Position numbers and translations under genes: made by a program | Origin: an uncultured Atopobiaceae bacterium | GTDB lineage: Bacteria; Actinomycetota; Coriobacteriia; Coriobacteriales; Atopobiaceae | Direction: 5' to 3' | Assembly (NCBI GenBank): GCA_947631545.1 | Contig: CANRLS010000006.1 | Span: forward strand, 1-54,216 | DNA: 54,216 bases | Notes under the pieces: model-generated | What the model was told of the DNA's origin: nothing | What the model saw: only the letters and a program-made list of their open reading frames with translations | The model's database searches: none | Shown: positions 1 through 7,873 of the stretch, piece by piece | Position numbering within the stretch: position 1 is the first letter of the stretch | How the letters are laid out: each line of letters begins with the position of its first letter

Positions 1-80
1 GCGGGAAGCGGGGGTCGCAGGGGATCGCGCGGCGGCAGCGGGCCTCCCAAGGGATCGCGCGGCGGCTGCGGGGGAGCCAT
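1..80 (-). CDS. N-terminus of a proline-rich protein, cut by the window edge
   Basis: An ATG at 80-78 opens a minus-strand frame that runs off the window after 26 codons. The visible N-terminus is rich in Pro, Arg and Leu and contains a ten-residue unit twice (PPRDPLGGPL, then PPRDPLRPPL), encoded by a 30-bp direct repeat. It follows trmD by 25 bp, so it is probably the next gene of the rpsP-rimM-trmD operon. A signal peptidase I gene often sits there in related bacteria, and such proteins can have proline-rich cytoplasmic tails, but no diagnostic domain is visible. I see no convincing ribosome binding site, so the start is uncertain. Confidence 0.4.
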   Translation of the reverse strand, partial: MAPPQPPRDPLGGPLPPRDPLRPPLP

Positions 81-105
81 GTGCCGAGGCGTGTACTCGC
101 CCATG

Positions 106-810
106 TCAGCGCACCTCCTCGCCCTCGGCGCCCGCAGCCTCGGCCAGAAGGTCCGGCCTCATGCGCCTCGTGCGCTCCAGCGCGCTCTGACGTCGCCAGG
201 CGTCCACCTTGCCGTGGTCGCCCGAGAGGAGCACCTCCGGCACGTCCATGCCCTCGAAGGACGCGGGCCTCGTGTATTGGGCGAATTCGAGGAGGCCGTC
301 CTCGAAGGACTCGTCCGCCGCGGACCGTTCGTTGCCGAGGGCCCCCGGAAGGAGCCTCACGCAGGCATCGGCGACGCAGAGGGCGGCGAGCTCGCCGCCC
401 GTGAGGACGAAGTCGCCGACGGAGACGACCTCGTCCGCGAGCGTGTAGACCCGTTCGTCCATGCCCTCGTAGCGCCCGCATACGAGGAGCAGCGCCTCCT
501 CCTTCGAGAGCCTGCGGGCGTCCCGCTGGGTGAAGGGCCTTCCCGCCGGCGAGAGGATGATCACCCGCGGCCTCGGCTCTTCGCTCGAGAGGTCGCGTAT
601 GGCTTCGAAGAGCGGCTCCGGCTTCATGAGCATGCCCTGCCCGCCGCCGAAGGGGGCGTCGTCGACGGTCCTATGGCGGTCGTGGGTCCAGCGCCTCAGA
701 TCATGCGCCGCGAACGACACGATGCCCGCCTCCTGCGCCCTCCCCATGATCGAGGCGTCGAGATAGGGCCCGAAGACCTCGGGGATCACGCTGAGGAACG
801 AGATGTTCAC
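106..810 (-). CDS. trmD: tRNA (guanine-N1)-methyltransferase TrmD
   Basis: TrmD methylates G37 of tRNAs next to the anticodon using S-adenosylmethionine and so limits +1 frameshifting. The 234-residue product has the SPOUT-family signatures FGGGQGM, CGRYEGMDER and SVGDFVLTGGE, plus a QYTRP motif near the C-terminus, at the usual length. I chose the GTG at 810 because the protein then begins with the typical NISFLSVIPE and because this start overlaps the rimM stop codon as GTGA, which indicates translational coupling. A longer upstream reading frame exists but only overlaps rimM. It is the fourth gene of the operon rpsP-khpA-rimM-trmD. Confidence 0.96.
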   Translation of the reverse strand: MNISFLSVIPEVFGPYLDASIMGRAQEAGIVSFAAHDLRRWTHDRHRTVDDAPFGGGQGMLMKPEPLFEAIRDLSSEEPRPRVIILSPAGRPFTQRDARRLSKEEALLLVCGRYEGMDERVYTLADEVVSVGDFVLTGGELAALCVADACVRLLPGALGNERSAADESFEDGLLEFAQYTRPASFEGMDVPEVLLSGDHGKVDAWRRQSALERTRRMRPDLLAEAAGAEGEEVR

Positions 811-1355
811 GTCGGATCGCCCCCGCCCTTGGAGAGCTCCGTCAAGCCCGGAGGGCAATCGACGAAGATCGTGCCGGCGTCCGCATCCCTGACGATCGGC
901 TCCACGGCGGGGATGAGCACCTCGCCGAAGGTGCCCTCGACCACGATGAGATCCTGCACGGCGCCCTCCTCGAGCCGTGCGACGCATCCGAGATGCCCGA
1001 GCTTCGCATCCTCGACTGCCCATCCGCGGACGTCCTCGCGCTCGAGGGGGCCGCTGTGGAACCGGGCACCCGCAAGGCCCTCCGCATCGGCCTCCGAGAG
1101 GAGCACGGAGCGGCCGACGCAGCGCTCGGCAGCTCCCATGTCCCCCACTCCCCGGAAGCGCACGTACGAGCCGCCTGCCGCGGGCGTGGTGGACGCGACC
1201 GTCTGGAAGCGGTCGTCCTCAAGGGTGGGAGGCACGAGCGCCACGCGGAGCCCTTCGCGAAGCTCCGCGCCATGACGAAGCGGCACGAAGAGCATCTCGC
1301 CCTTCGTGCCGTGCGTACGCTCGATCGTTCCCATGAGGCGATAGCGCTGCGCCAT
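807..1355 (-). CDS. rimM: 16S rRNA processing protein RimM
   Basis: RimM binds ribosomal protein S19 and assists maturation of the 30S head. The 182-residue protein starts with a typical RimM barrel opening (GTIERTHGTKGEM) and has the C-terminal PRC-barrel region with VLIPAVEPIV and a late IFVDCPPGL segment. The gene starts 5 bp after khpA and its stop codon overlaps the trmD start, so it sits in the middle of a tight operon. The Shine-Dalgarno sequence before the ATG is weak, so translation may depend on termination of khpA just upstream. Confidence 0.94.
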   Translation of the reverse strand: MAQRYRLMGTIERTHGTKGEMLFVPLRHGAELREGLRVALVPPTLEDDRFQTVASTTPAAGGSYVRFRGVGDMGAAERCVGRSVLLSEADAEGLAGARFHSGPLEREDVRGWAVEDAKLGHLGCVARLEEGAVQDLIVVEGTFGEVLIPAVEPIVRDADAGTIFVDCPPGLTELSKGGGDPT

Positions 1356-1360
1356 GGGGG

Positions 1361-1669
1361 CTAGTCCAGAACCTCTACCTCGACTGCGGTGCCGACCCGC
1401 TGCCCGAGGGCCCGTGCGAGCGTGCGGATGGATTTGATCGAGCGCCCGCGGCGCCCGATGACCTTCCCGGCGTCGTCGGCGGCGCAGGAGATCTCGATGA
1501 GGGTGCCGTCCTGGGAATCGGTCACGTCGAGCGCCACCGCGTCGACGTCGTCCACCAGATCGCAGACGATGAACTCCACGAGGTCGGCGACCTTGTCAGA
1601 GGGGAGCTCCAGGGCTTCGCCCTCGAGCCCCTCCGGCTCCCCCGCTACGAGCCGATCCTCCTCGCTCAC
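1361..1669 (-). CDS. khpA: KhpA-type single-KH-domain RNA-binding protein
   Basis: This 102-residue protein carries one KH domain in its C-terminal half, with the nucleic-acid-binding loop GKVIGRRGRSI at about residues 68-78. Proteins of this family (KhpA/YlqC) bind RNA and are almost always encoded between rpsP and rimM, as here. The N-terminal 25 residues are acidic and differ from the compact versions in many Firmicutes. The ATG overlaps the rpsP stop codon as ATGA. The partner KhpB is not in this window. Confidence 0.93.
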   Translation of the reverse strand: MSEEDRLVAGEPEGLEGEALELPSDKVADLVEFIVCDLVDDVDAVALDVTDSQDGTLIEISCAADDAGKVIGRRGRSIKSIRTLARALGQRVGTAVEVEVLD

Positions 1670-2028
1670 TCGGCTTCACCGGCCGTGTCGTCGGCGGCCT
1701 CCGCATCCGCGGCGGCCTTGGCCTCGGCTTCCTTGCGAGCGACCTCGGCGGCCTTGCGCTTGGCCTTCTTGTCCTCGGGAGCAGGGGCCTTCGTGCGGGC
1801 GACCTCGATGAGGTGGCTCACGGCGTTCGTCGGCTCCGCCCCCTTCGACACCCACTCGTCGACCCGCTCCAGATCGACCTCGATCACATGGGGATCGGGG
1901 ATGGGATCGTAGCGGCCCACCTGCTCGATGAAGCGACCGTCGCGCGGCATGCGGCTATCGGCGACGACGATACGGTAGTACGGGCGCTTCTTGGCGCCGT
2001 GACGCGCGAGACGGATCTTTACAGCCAA
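1666..2028 (-). CDS. rpsP: 30S ribosomal protein S16
   Basis: S16 is a primary binding protein of the small ribosomal subunit. The 120-residue product begins LAVKIRLARHGAKKRPYYRI, which is the S16 signature, and includes GRFIEQVGRYDP. The start is a TTG at 2028, preceded by GAAGGAG at good spacing. An upstream ATG would add 36 residues unlike any S16. About 35 C-terminal residues form a Lys/Ala/Glu-rich tail beyond the conserved core, as in many actinobacteria. This is the first gene of the operon with khpA, rimM and trmD. Confidence 0.97.
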   Translation of the reverse strand: MAVKIRLARHGAKKRPYYRIVVADSRMPRDGRFIEQVGRYDPIPDPHVIEVDLERVDEWVSKGAEPTNAVSHLIEVARTKAPAPEDKKAKRKAAEVARKEAEAKAAADAEAADDTAGEAE

Positions 2029-2107
2029 CGAATGCTCCTTCTCTTGGGATTGCCATGGTGTGTCATGCGAGTGCCGGGAACACGCCCATGTCCTTTGCCA
2101 ACCGCCC

Positions 2108-2136
2108 ATGGTACGACATCGCGCGCCGTCCCACAA
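2108..2136 (-). promoter_or_regulatory. Possible promoter of the rpsP operon
   Basis: On the minus strand TTGTGG (2131-2136) and TACCAT (2108-2113) are separated by 17 bp and lie about 80 bp before the rpsP start. Both hexamers resemble sigma-70-type elements. The dinB stop codon abuts the -35 element. The match is moderate, so this is a candidate only. Confidence 0.35.
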
Positions 2137-3423
2137 TCAATCGCGATCCTTGTTCATGGGCTGCGTATCGGAGGTGCGGTCCTCGAATCTGAGGTCGTGG
2201 CCGAAGGCGACGGCGTCGTCGCCGAACCTGTCCCGTATAGAATCGGTGAGCCGCCCGAGGGAGGCCCGTCCCCCATCTTCCACGGCGTCGCCTCCGTCCC
2301 CCTCCAGCCCGTCGAAGAGCGAGGGCTGCTCCTTCGCGCCCCCATCCTCGAAGTGCGAGAGACCCACGCCCACGAGCCGCACGGGCATCCCCTCGCGCCA
2401 GATCTCGTCGAGGAGCGCGAGCGCCAGGGGCGCGAACACATCCTCCTCGTCGGTGGGCTCGGGGAGCTGCCTCTGGGCCGTATGGCCGTGCTCGAAGTCG
2501 TATCGGAGCTTGAGCGTCACCACCCGTCCCTTGAGGCCCTTCCGACGAAGCCGCCTCCCGCAGACGCCGGCCACATGGCGAACGGCGGCGCGCACGTCCT
2601 CCCTCGACGTCAGGTCCCTCGAGAACGTCCGCTCGTTGGAGACGGACTTCACCTCCCTGGCGACCGCTCGCTCGCGCACGGGCGAGCGCTCATCGCCCCG
2701 CGCGCGCTCCACCATGCGCGGGCCCATGACACCGAAGGACCTCTCCATCGCCGACGGGTCCTGTCGGGCGAGCTCCCCGAGCGTCCGGATGCCCATGGCC
2801 ATGAGCCGCCGCTCCGTCGACCCCCCGATGCCAGAGAGCGCCCGGATGGGCAGGGGGGCGAGGAAGCTCGCCTCGGTTCCGGGAAAGACGACCGTGAGCC
2901 CGCGCGGCTTGTCCACATCGCTCGCGATCTTGGCCACGGTCTTCGAGGTGGCGAGTCCGATGGAGCAGCTTATCCCGAGCTCGGCGACCCTTTCCTGTAT
3001 GCGGCGGCAGATGGCGACCGGGTCTTCGTTCGAGAATCGCCCGGGCGTCACGTCGAAGAACGCCTCGTCGATGGAGACCTGCTCCACGAGCGGCGTCTCG
3101 TCTCCGATGAGGTCCATCACCCGATCCGAGAGCTCCCGGTAGCGATCGAAATGGCCCCGGGTCCAGATGGCCTGGGGGCAGAGGCGCCGGGCCTCGGCGG
3201 CGGGCATCGCCGAATGGACGCCATAGGGGCGCGCCTCGTAGGAGGCTGTGGAGACCACGCCCCGCCGCTCCGCCGAACCGCCGACGATGACCGGCTTCCC
3301 CCGCCATTCGGGATGGTCGAGCTGCTCCACGGAGGCGAAGAAGGCATCCAGGTCGAGGAGGGCGATCGCGGGCCCCTCCCAGCGGGACGGGGCGCCCGTG
3401 CCGCCGTGGCCGGGCTCAGCCAC
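2137..3423 (-). CDS. dinB: DNA polymerase IV (Y-family translesion polymerase)
   Basis: DinB copies past damaged bases and lacks proofreading. The 428-residue protein has the N-terminal catalytic motif LLDLDAFFASVEQ (metal-binding Asp at about 24), the second catalytic motif SIDEAF, the helix-hairpin-helix stretch ALSGIGGSTERRL and the little-finger domain. Near the C-terminus KEQPSLFDG contains a clamp-binding motif of the QxSLF type, which would tether it to the beta sliding clamp. It overlaps the 3' end of the sensor kinase gene by 8 bp, so it is probably co-transcribed with the two-component system; this could tie mutagenic repair to an envelope signal. Confidence 0.95.
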   Translation of the reverse strand: MAEPGHGGTGAPSRWEGPAIALLDLDAFFASVEQLDHPEWRGKPVIVGGSAERRGVVSTASYEARPYGVHSAMPAAEARRLCPQAIWTRGHFDRYRELSDRVMDLIGDETPLVEQVSIDEAFFDVTPGRFSNEDPVAICRRIQERVAELGISCSIGLATSKTVAKIASDVDKPRGLTVVFPGTEASFLAPLPIRALSGIGGSTERRLMAMGIRTLGELARQDPSAMERSFGVMGPRMVERARGDERSPVRERAVAREVKSVSNERTFSRDLTSREDVRAAVRHVAGVCGRRLRRKGLKGRVVTLKLRYDFEHGHTAQRQLPEPTDEEDVFAPLALALLDEIWREGMPVRLVGVGLSHFEDGGAKEQPSLFDGLEGDGGDAVEDGGRASLGRLTDSIRDRFGDDAVAFGHDLRFEDRTSDTQPMNKDRD

Positions 3424-4684
3424 GCGGGCCCCGCTTCCTCAGCGGCAGGCTCATCGTGAAGGTCGTTCCCGCCTCGTCCGAACTCGCGCAGGTTATGTCG
3501 CCCCCGTTGGCGATGACGGTCGCCTGGGCGATGGCGAGGCCGAGGCCGAAGCCGCCGGTCTCGCGGCTGCGGGAGCTGTCGGAGCGGTAGAAGCGGTCGA
3601 AGATGTGGGCCACGTCCGACTTCGAGAGGGTCTCCCCCTGGTTGTTCACGGCGAGGGCGACGGTTCCCCCGCGATCCTCCGCGAGCCTCACCTTCACCTC
3701 CGTGCCCCGCTTCGCGTACTTCACGGCGTTGTCGAGGAGGATCCTCACCACGCGATCGATGGCCGCCTCGTCCCCCACCACATGGAGGCCCCCCTCCAGC
3801 GACTCGTCCATGGCGCAGCCGCTTTCGAAGGCCATGACCTCGAACTCCAGGCAGGCGGCCTCCACGAGGGCCGAGAGGTCGATGTCGTCCGAGCGGTAGA
3901 CGTTCTCGGTGGTGATGGTGGCCGCATCGGCCTTCGAGAGCTCGAGGAGGCTCGTCACGAGCACCTGCATGCGCTCGGCCTCCTCGGCGGTGGACTCCAC
4001 CCAGCGCCTCTGCTCCGGCGGGAACCGCTCGATGCCGTCCGTCATGATCTTGGTGTCGGCCATGATCACCGCGAGCGGCGTCTTGAGCTCGTGGGAGGCA
4101 TCCGCCGTGAAGCGCTGCTGGGCCTCCCAGGCGAGCCTCACCGGCTCGAGCATGCGCACGGAGAGCCGCCACACCACGAGGAGTATGAGCAGCAGGAAGA
4201 CGACGCCCTCGCCGATGCTCAGATAGAGCTGGTTCAGAAGGGTCGCCTGGGTGGCGGCTGAGTTCGCGATCGCGATCCGCTCGCCGCCGGGAATCGGCCC
4301 GCGCTTCCAGATGACGTTGTACTCCGGGATCGTGCCCATCTCCACGCTGGGGTCCTCGGCGGCCGCGAGCACGGCGTCGAGGGCGCGGGGGCCGATGATC
4401 GCGGCGGACTCGTTGACGTCCACCTGCCCCGTCTCGTCGTCGATGTCCACCCAGACGACGGCGCTCTGGCCGTAGACGGTCTCATCGGCGTCGGGCGCCT
4501 CGAGGACGCCTATGTAGGGGCGGGTGGGCGTCTGCGTGTTGAGCACGCGATCGAGGGAGTTCTCGACGAGCCTGTCGAGGTTCCTGTTCGTCGTGACGAA
4601 CGTGGCGGCGAGGGTCGAGAAGAGGACGAGGACCATGAAGCCCATGGCCACGATGATGAACCGTGTCTGAAGCCGCTTGAGCAA
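3416..4684 (-). CDS. Two-component sensor histidine kinase
   Basis: This is a membrane histidine kinase of 422 residues. A first membrane segment lies at about 8-30, followed by an extracytoplasmic sensor region of about 120 residues, a second membrane segment at about 157-175, the dimerisation/phosphoacceptor box FTADASHELKTP with His198, an N box with NAVKYA, and the ATP lid GFGLGLAIA. The sensor region matches nothing I recognise. The cognate regulator gene lies 45 bp upstream and dinB overlaps the 3' end. The signal cannot be named from the sequence. Confidence 0.92.
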   Translation of the reverse strand: MLKRLQTRFIIVAMGFMVLVLFSTLAATFVTTNRNLDRLVENSLDRVLNTQTPTRPYIGVLEAPDADETVYGQSAVVWVDIDDETGQVDVNESAAIIGPRALDAVLAAAEDPSVEMGTIPEYNVIWKRGPIPGGERIAIANSAATQATLLNQLYLSIGEGVVFLLLILLVVWRLSVRMLEPVRLAWEAQQRFTADASHELKTPLAVIMADTKIMTDGIERFPPEQRRWVESTAEEAERMQVLVTSLLELSKADAATITTENVYRSDDIDLSALVEAACLEFEVMAFESGCAMDESLEGGLHVVGDEAAIDRVVRILLDNAVKYAKRGTEVKVRLAEDRGGTVALAVNNQGETLSKSDVAHIFDRFYRSDSSRSRETGGFGLGLAIAQATVIANGGDITCASSDEAGTTFTMSLPLRKRGPRG

Positions 4685-4729
4685 AGGGCGCCTCCCTCTT
4701 CGGCCCTTAGCCTAGCGCCCTCGCGCTCC

Positions 4730-5419
4730 CTAGCGCATGCTCACCCTGCCGTCGGAGGGCTCCAAGCGGTAACCCAGCATGCGCAGGGTGGTGATCTGGC
4801 TCGTCGATTCGATGTGGGCGAGCTTCTTGCGGAGGAACGAGATGTAGGCCTCGGCCGAGTTCTCCGAGACGTCTTCGCCCGTGCCCCAGACCTTCTCTAT
4901 GAGGTCGCCCTTCGAGACCACGCCCGACGATTGCATGAGGAGCCGCATGACCTCGTATTCCTTCTGGGAGAGGTGCACGGTCTTGCTCCCGCAGGTGAGG
5001 TCGTGGGTCACCTGGTCGAGCGAGAGGTCCGCGAATACGATCGTCTGCGCATCGGCCTCGCCCTTGCGACGGGTATGGGCCCTGATGCGCGCGAGCAGCT
5101 CGTCGGTGTCGATGGGCTTGGTCATGTAGTCGTCGGCGCCGTGGTCGAGCCCCTCGATCTTGTCGGCCGTGGCCGATTTGGCGGTGACGATGATCACCGG
5201 CACCTCGTCCTTCGCCTCGCGGATCTTGCGCACCACCTCGAAGCCGTCCATGCCGGGGAGCATCACGTCGAGCATGATCGCGTCGTAGCCGCCGCCGAGC
5301 GCGAGCTCGAGCCCCCTCTCCCCGTCGAAGGCCGATTCGGTGTCGTAGCCGGCCTCCTCCAAGATATGGCACACGGCATCGTTGAGATTGCGTTCATCCT
5401 CGACGACCAAGATCTTCAT
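4730..5419 (-). CDS. OmpR/PhoB-family response regulator
   Basis: The 229-residue protein has an N-terminal receiver domain with the acidic pair at the start (VVEDE), phosphoacceptor Asp51 in IMLDVMLPGMDGF, and the conserved Lys in TKPID. A C-terminal winged-helix DNA-binding domain follows, with the typical ending TTLRMLGYRLEP. It is transcribed just upstream of the kinase gene, so the two form a pair. The targets are not evident; autoregulation through the 140-bp upstream region is plausible. Confidence 0.94.
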   Translation of the reverse strand: MKILVVEDERNLNDAVCHILEEAGYDTESAFDGERGLELALGGGYDAIMLDVMLPGMDGFEVVRKIREAKDEVPVIIVTAKSATADKIEGLDHGADDYMTKPIDTDELLARIRAHTRRKGEADAQTIVFADLSLDQVTHDLTCGSKTVHLSQKEYEVMRLLMQSSGVVSKGDLIEKVWGTGEDVSENSAEAYISFLRKKLAHIESTSQITTLRMLGYRLEPSDGRVSMR

Positions 5420-5559
5420 GGGGCTTCAGGCTTCCTCTCAAGGGCCGCAACGCCCTGCGCACCGCGTTGCGGGAAGTTCGCACATAAGCTCAATACCCAA
5501 CCTTGGCGACGGGCGACGCGACGATTCCCCGAAAGGGCTCCCGCGGCCAGGCGGCGCCG

Positions 5560-5925
5560 CTACCCCTCTTCGTAGACGTTCACGCCCAGAGGGGCGCCTC
5601 CCGCCCCATCCATCACGATCTGCAGCCTGTAGGCGCCGGCTCCGAAGCTCGCGGTGGGAAGTCCCTGCTCCTTTGCCCCCCTCACCTCGGCGTCGAACTC
5701 ATCCGGATCCACCCCCATGGCCTCGAGGAAGTCGTCGAACCCCTCGGTGTCGAACTCGTCGGCGAGGATGGAGATGCTCCCTCCCATGTTCTGGGAGCAC
5801 GGCACGCCGTAGCGGTCGGCGAGCCCCTTGGGGGAGTCGGCGGTCATCGCGTTCGCGATGATGATGACGACCGCGAGCGCGATGCAGAGGATGCCGACCG
5901 TGACCTTGCCTTTGGTGAGCTCCAC
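5560..5925 (-). CDS. Small membrane-anchored protein of unknown function
   Basis: The 121-residue product has one hydrophobic segment at about residues 9-27 and then a mostly acidic extracytoplasmic domain with one Cys (CSQNMGG). No family is recognised. It lies between the hydrogenase genes and the two-component system on the same strand. A strong hairpin separates it from hydA. The 140 bp between it and the response regulator show no further gene. Confidence 0.7.
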   Translation of the reverse strand: MELTKGKVTVGILCIALAVVIIIANAMTADSPKGLADRYGVPCSQNMGGSISILADEFDTEGFDDFLEAMGVDPDEFDAEVRGAKEQGLPTASFGAGAYRLQIVMDGAGGAPLGVNVYEEG

Positions 5926-6012
5926 GATGCTCCCTTCCGCCTGCGTTGCCGCCGATTATCCCCTATGGCGCCCGCCGAGTGGGATCGGCGGGACGCGTCG
6001 GCCCGAACGACG

Positions 6013-6044
6013 GGAACCGGCTGGCAGTGCCGCCAGCCGGTTCC
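6013..6044 (-). terminator. Strong hairpin after the hydrogenase operon
   Basis: A perfect 13-bp inverted repeat (6013-6025 with 6032-6044) encloses a 6-nt loop, 38 bp after the hydA stop codon. There is no U-run, so it may act as an atypical terminator or as a 3' end stabiliser. Confidence 0.5.
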
Positions 6045-6082
6045 GAATCGATGCGATAGGCGCTCGCGCGGGGGCGATGGCG

Positions 6083-7873
6083 CTAGTAGACGGCCGGCTC
6101 CTCGCGGAAGTCCCCCGGCGCCTCCGCGTAGGCGGGAAGCGGCTCCTCGTTGGGCATCGTCCACGTGCGATGGTCCGTGTGGAGGAGCCTCTCCGCGATC
6201 TCGGAGTTGGGCTCGCCCAGGAACTCGTCGTAGCACTGGATGACCTGGGGGTTCTCGTGCGAGAAGCGCAGCGTCGCGGCCTCGTCGATCGCGTAGAGGG
6301 TGCCGGCGCGATCGGCGGCCAGCTCCTCGTTGTCGTGGATCGGGTTGCCGCCGCCGCCCGTGCAGCCGCCCGGGCAGGCCATGACCTCGACGAAGTCGAG
6401 CTCCTCCTTGCCATCCCTGATGGCCTGGAGGAGCCTCTCGGCGTTCACGAGGCCGTGGGCCACGCCGACGCGGACCTTCGTGCCGCCCATGTCGAAGGTG
6501 CCCACGCGCCAGCCGTCGCGCTCGCGAAGCGCCGCCAGCGCCTCGGGATCGGGGTTCTCGCCCGTGACCACCGAGTAGGCGGTGCGGAGCGCCGCCTCCA
6601 TGACGCCGCCCGTGACGCCGAAGATATGGCCGGCGCCCGACGCCACGCCCATGGGATCGTCGAAGTCGGCCTCGTCCAGGTGCGCCACGTCGAGGTGATG
6701 GGCGCGGATCATGCGGTCGAACTCGCGCACGGTGAGGACGGCGTCCACGTCCGGTCCGCCCTCCTCGCCCCGCATGGACTCGTAGTGGGCCTCCGCCTTC
6801 TTGGCCACGCAGGGCATGATGGAGACGAGGTAGAGCCTCTTGGGATCCACGCCCGCCTTCTGGGCGAAGAAGGTCTTGGCGAGGGCGCCGAAGATCTGCT
6901 GCGGGCTCTTGGTGGTCGAGATCCTATCCACGAAGTCCTGGGCCTTGCCCTTGGCGTAGCGCACCCAGCCGGGGCAGCAGCTCGTGAACATGGGCCACTC
7001 GTAGTCGTCTCGGTGCTGGAGCTTGTGGAGGAGCTCGTAGCCCTCCTCCATGATCGTCACGTCGGCCGAGAAGTCGGTGTCGAAGACGTAATCGAACCCG
7101 AGCGCCTTGGCCGTGGCCACCATGCGGCCGGTCGTGGCGAGCTCGCGGTCGAGCCCGATGCCCTCATGCCAGCTCGTACGCACGGCGGGCGCGATCTGCG
7201 CGAGGACGATGGTGTCGGGGTCGGCGATGGCGGCCTCCACCTCGCCCGTGTCGTCGCGAGCGGTGAGGCAGCCCACCGGGCAGTGGGTGATGCACTGGCC
7301 GCAGAGCGTGCAGTCGCTCTCGGCGACGGAGCGATGCTCGGCCACGTCGACCCGGGCCTCCGGGCCGGTGTTGATGAGGTCCCACACGTGGACGCCCTGC
7401 ATCTTGTCGCAGACGTTCACGCACCGCAGGCAGTTGATGCACTTGTCGTAGGCGCGCTGCAGCGGGAAGGTCGGGTCGTCGGTGATGGGCGAGAGCTCCT
7501 TCTCGTACATCTCCGAGATGAGGCCGAGGTCGTTCGCCGTCCGCTGGAGCTCGCAGTTGCCCGAGCGCACGCAGGTGGGGCAGTTGCAGTTGTGGCGGGC
7601 GAGCATGAGCTCGACGTTGGTCACGCGAGCCCTGTGCGCCTTGGGGCTGTCGGTCCATACCACCATGCCGTCCCAGGCGGTGGTGTTGCAGGCGGCGACC
7701 AGACGGTCCTCGCCCTCGACCTCCACGCAGCACACGCGGCAGGCGCCCACGTCGTTCAGCGGCGGCATGTAGCAGAGCGAGGGGATTCGCACGCCGGCGA
7801 CGCCGGCGGCCTGGAGGACGGTGAGGCCATCCTCCACCTGGACGTTCCGTCCGTCGATCGTGACGTTTACCAT
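6083..7873 (-). CDS. hydA: [FeFe] hydrogenase catalytic subunit, M3 architecture
   Basis: The protein catalyses H2 production or oxidation at an H-cluster. In its 596 residues a [2Fe-2S] domain (Cys34, 45, 48, 62) is followed by a His-Cys3 cluster domain (His94, Cys98, 101, 107), two [4Fe-4S] clusters (Cys145-155 and Cys188-198) and the hydrogenase domain. The three H-cluster signatures are complete: TSCCPGW at 297-303, MPCVAKKAE at 353-361 and VMACPGGCTGGG at 497-508. I chose the ATG at 7873, preceded by GGGAGGG; it overlaps the upstream gene by 7 bp. That gene encodes a flavoprotein partner, so electrons probably come from NAD(P)H, perhaps with ferredoxin. The maturation genes hydE, hydF and hydG are not in the window. 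Confidence 0.95.
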   Translation of the reverse strand: MVNVTIDGRNVQVEDGLTVLQAAGVAGVRIPSLCYMPPLNDVGACRVCCVEVEGEDRLVAACNTTAWDGMVVWTDSPKAHRARVTNVELMLARHNCNCPTCVRSGNCELQRTANDLGLISEMYEKELSPITDDPTFPLQRAYDKCINCLRCVNVCDKMQGVHVWDLINTGPEARVDVAEHRSVAESDCTLCGQCITHCPVGCLTARDDTGEVEAAIADPDTIVLAQIAPAVRTSWHEGIGLDRELATTGRMVATAKALGFDYVFDTDFSADVTIMEEGYELLHKLQHRDDYEWPMFTSCCPGWVRYAKGKAQDFVDRISTTKSPQQIFGALAKTFFAQKAGVDPKRLYLVSIMPCVAKKAEAHYESMRGEEGGPDVDAVLTVREFDRMIRAHHLDVAHLDEADFDDPMGVASGAGHIFGVTGGVMEAALRTAYSVVTGENPDPEALAALRERDGWRVGTFDMGGTKVRVGVAHGLVNAERLLQAIRDGKEELDFVEVMACPGGCTGGGGNPIHDNEELAADRAGTLYAIDEAATLRFSHENPQVIQCYDEFLGEPNSEIAERLLHTDHRTWTMPNEEPLPAYAEAPGDFREEPAVY

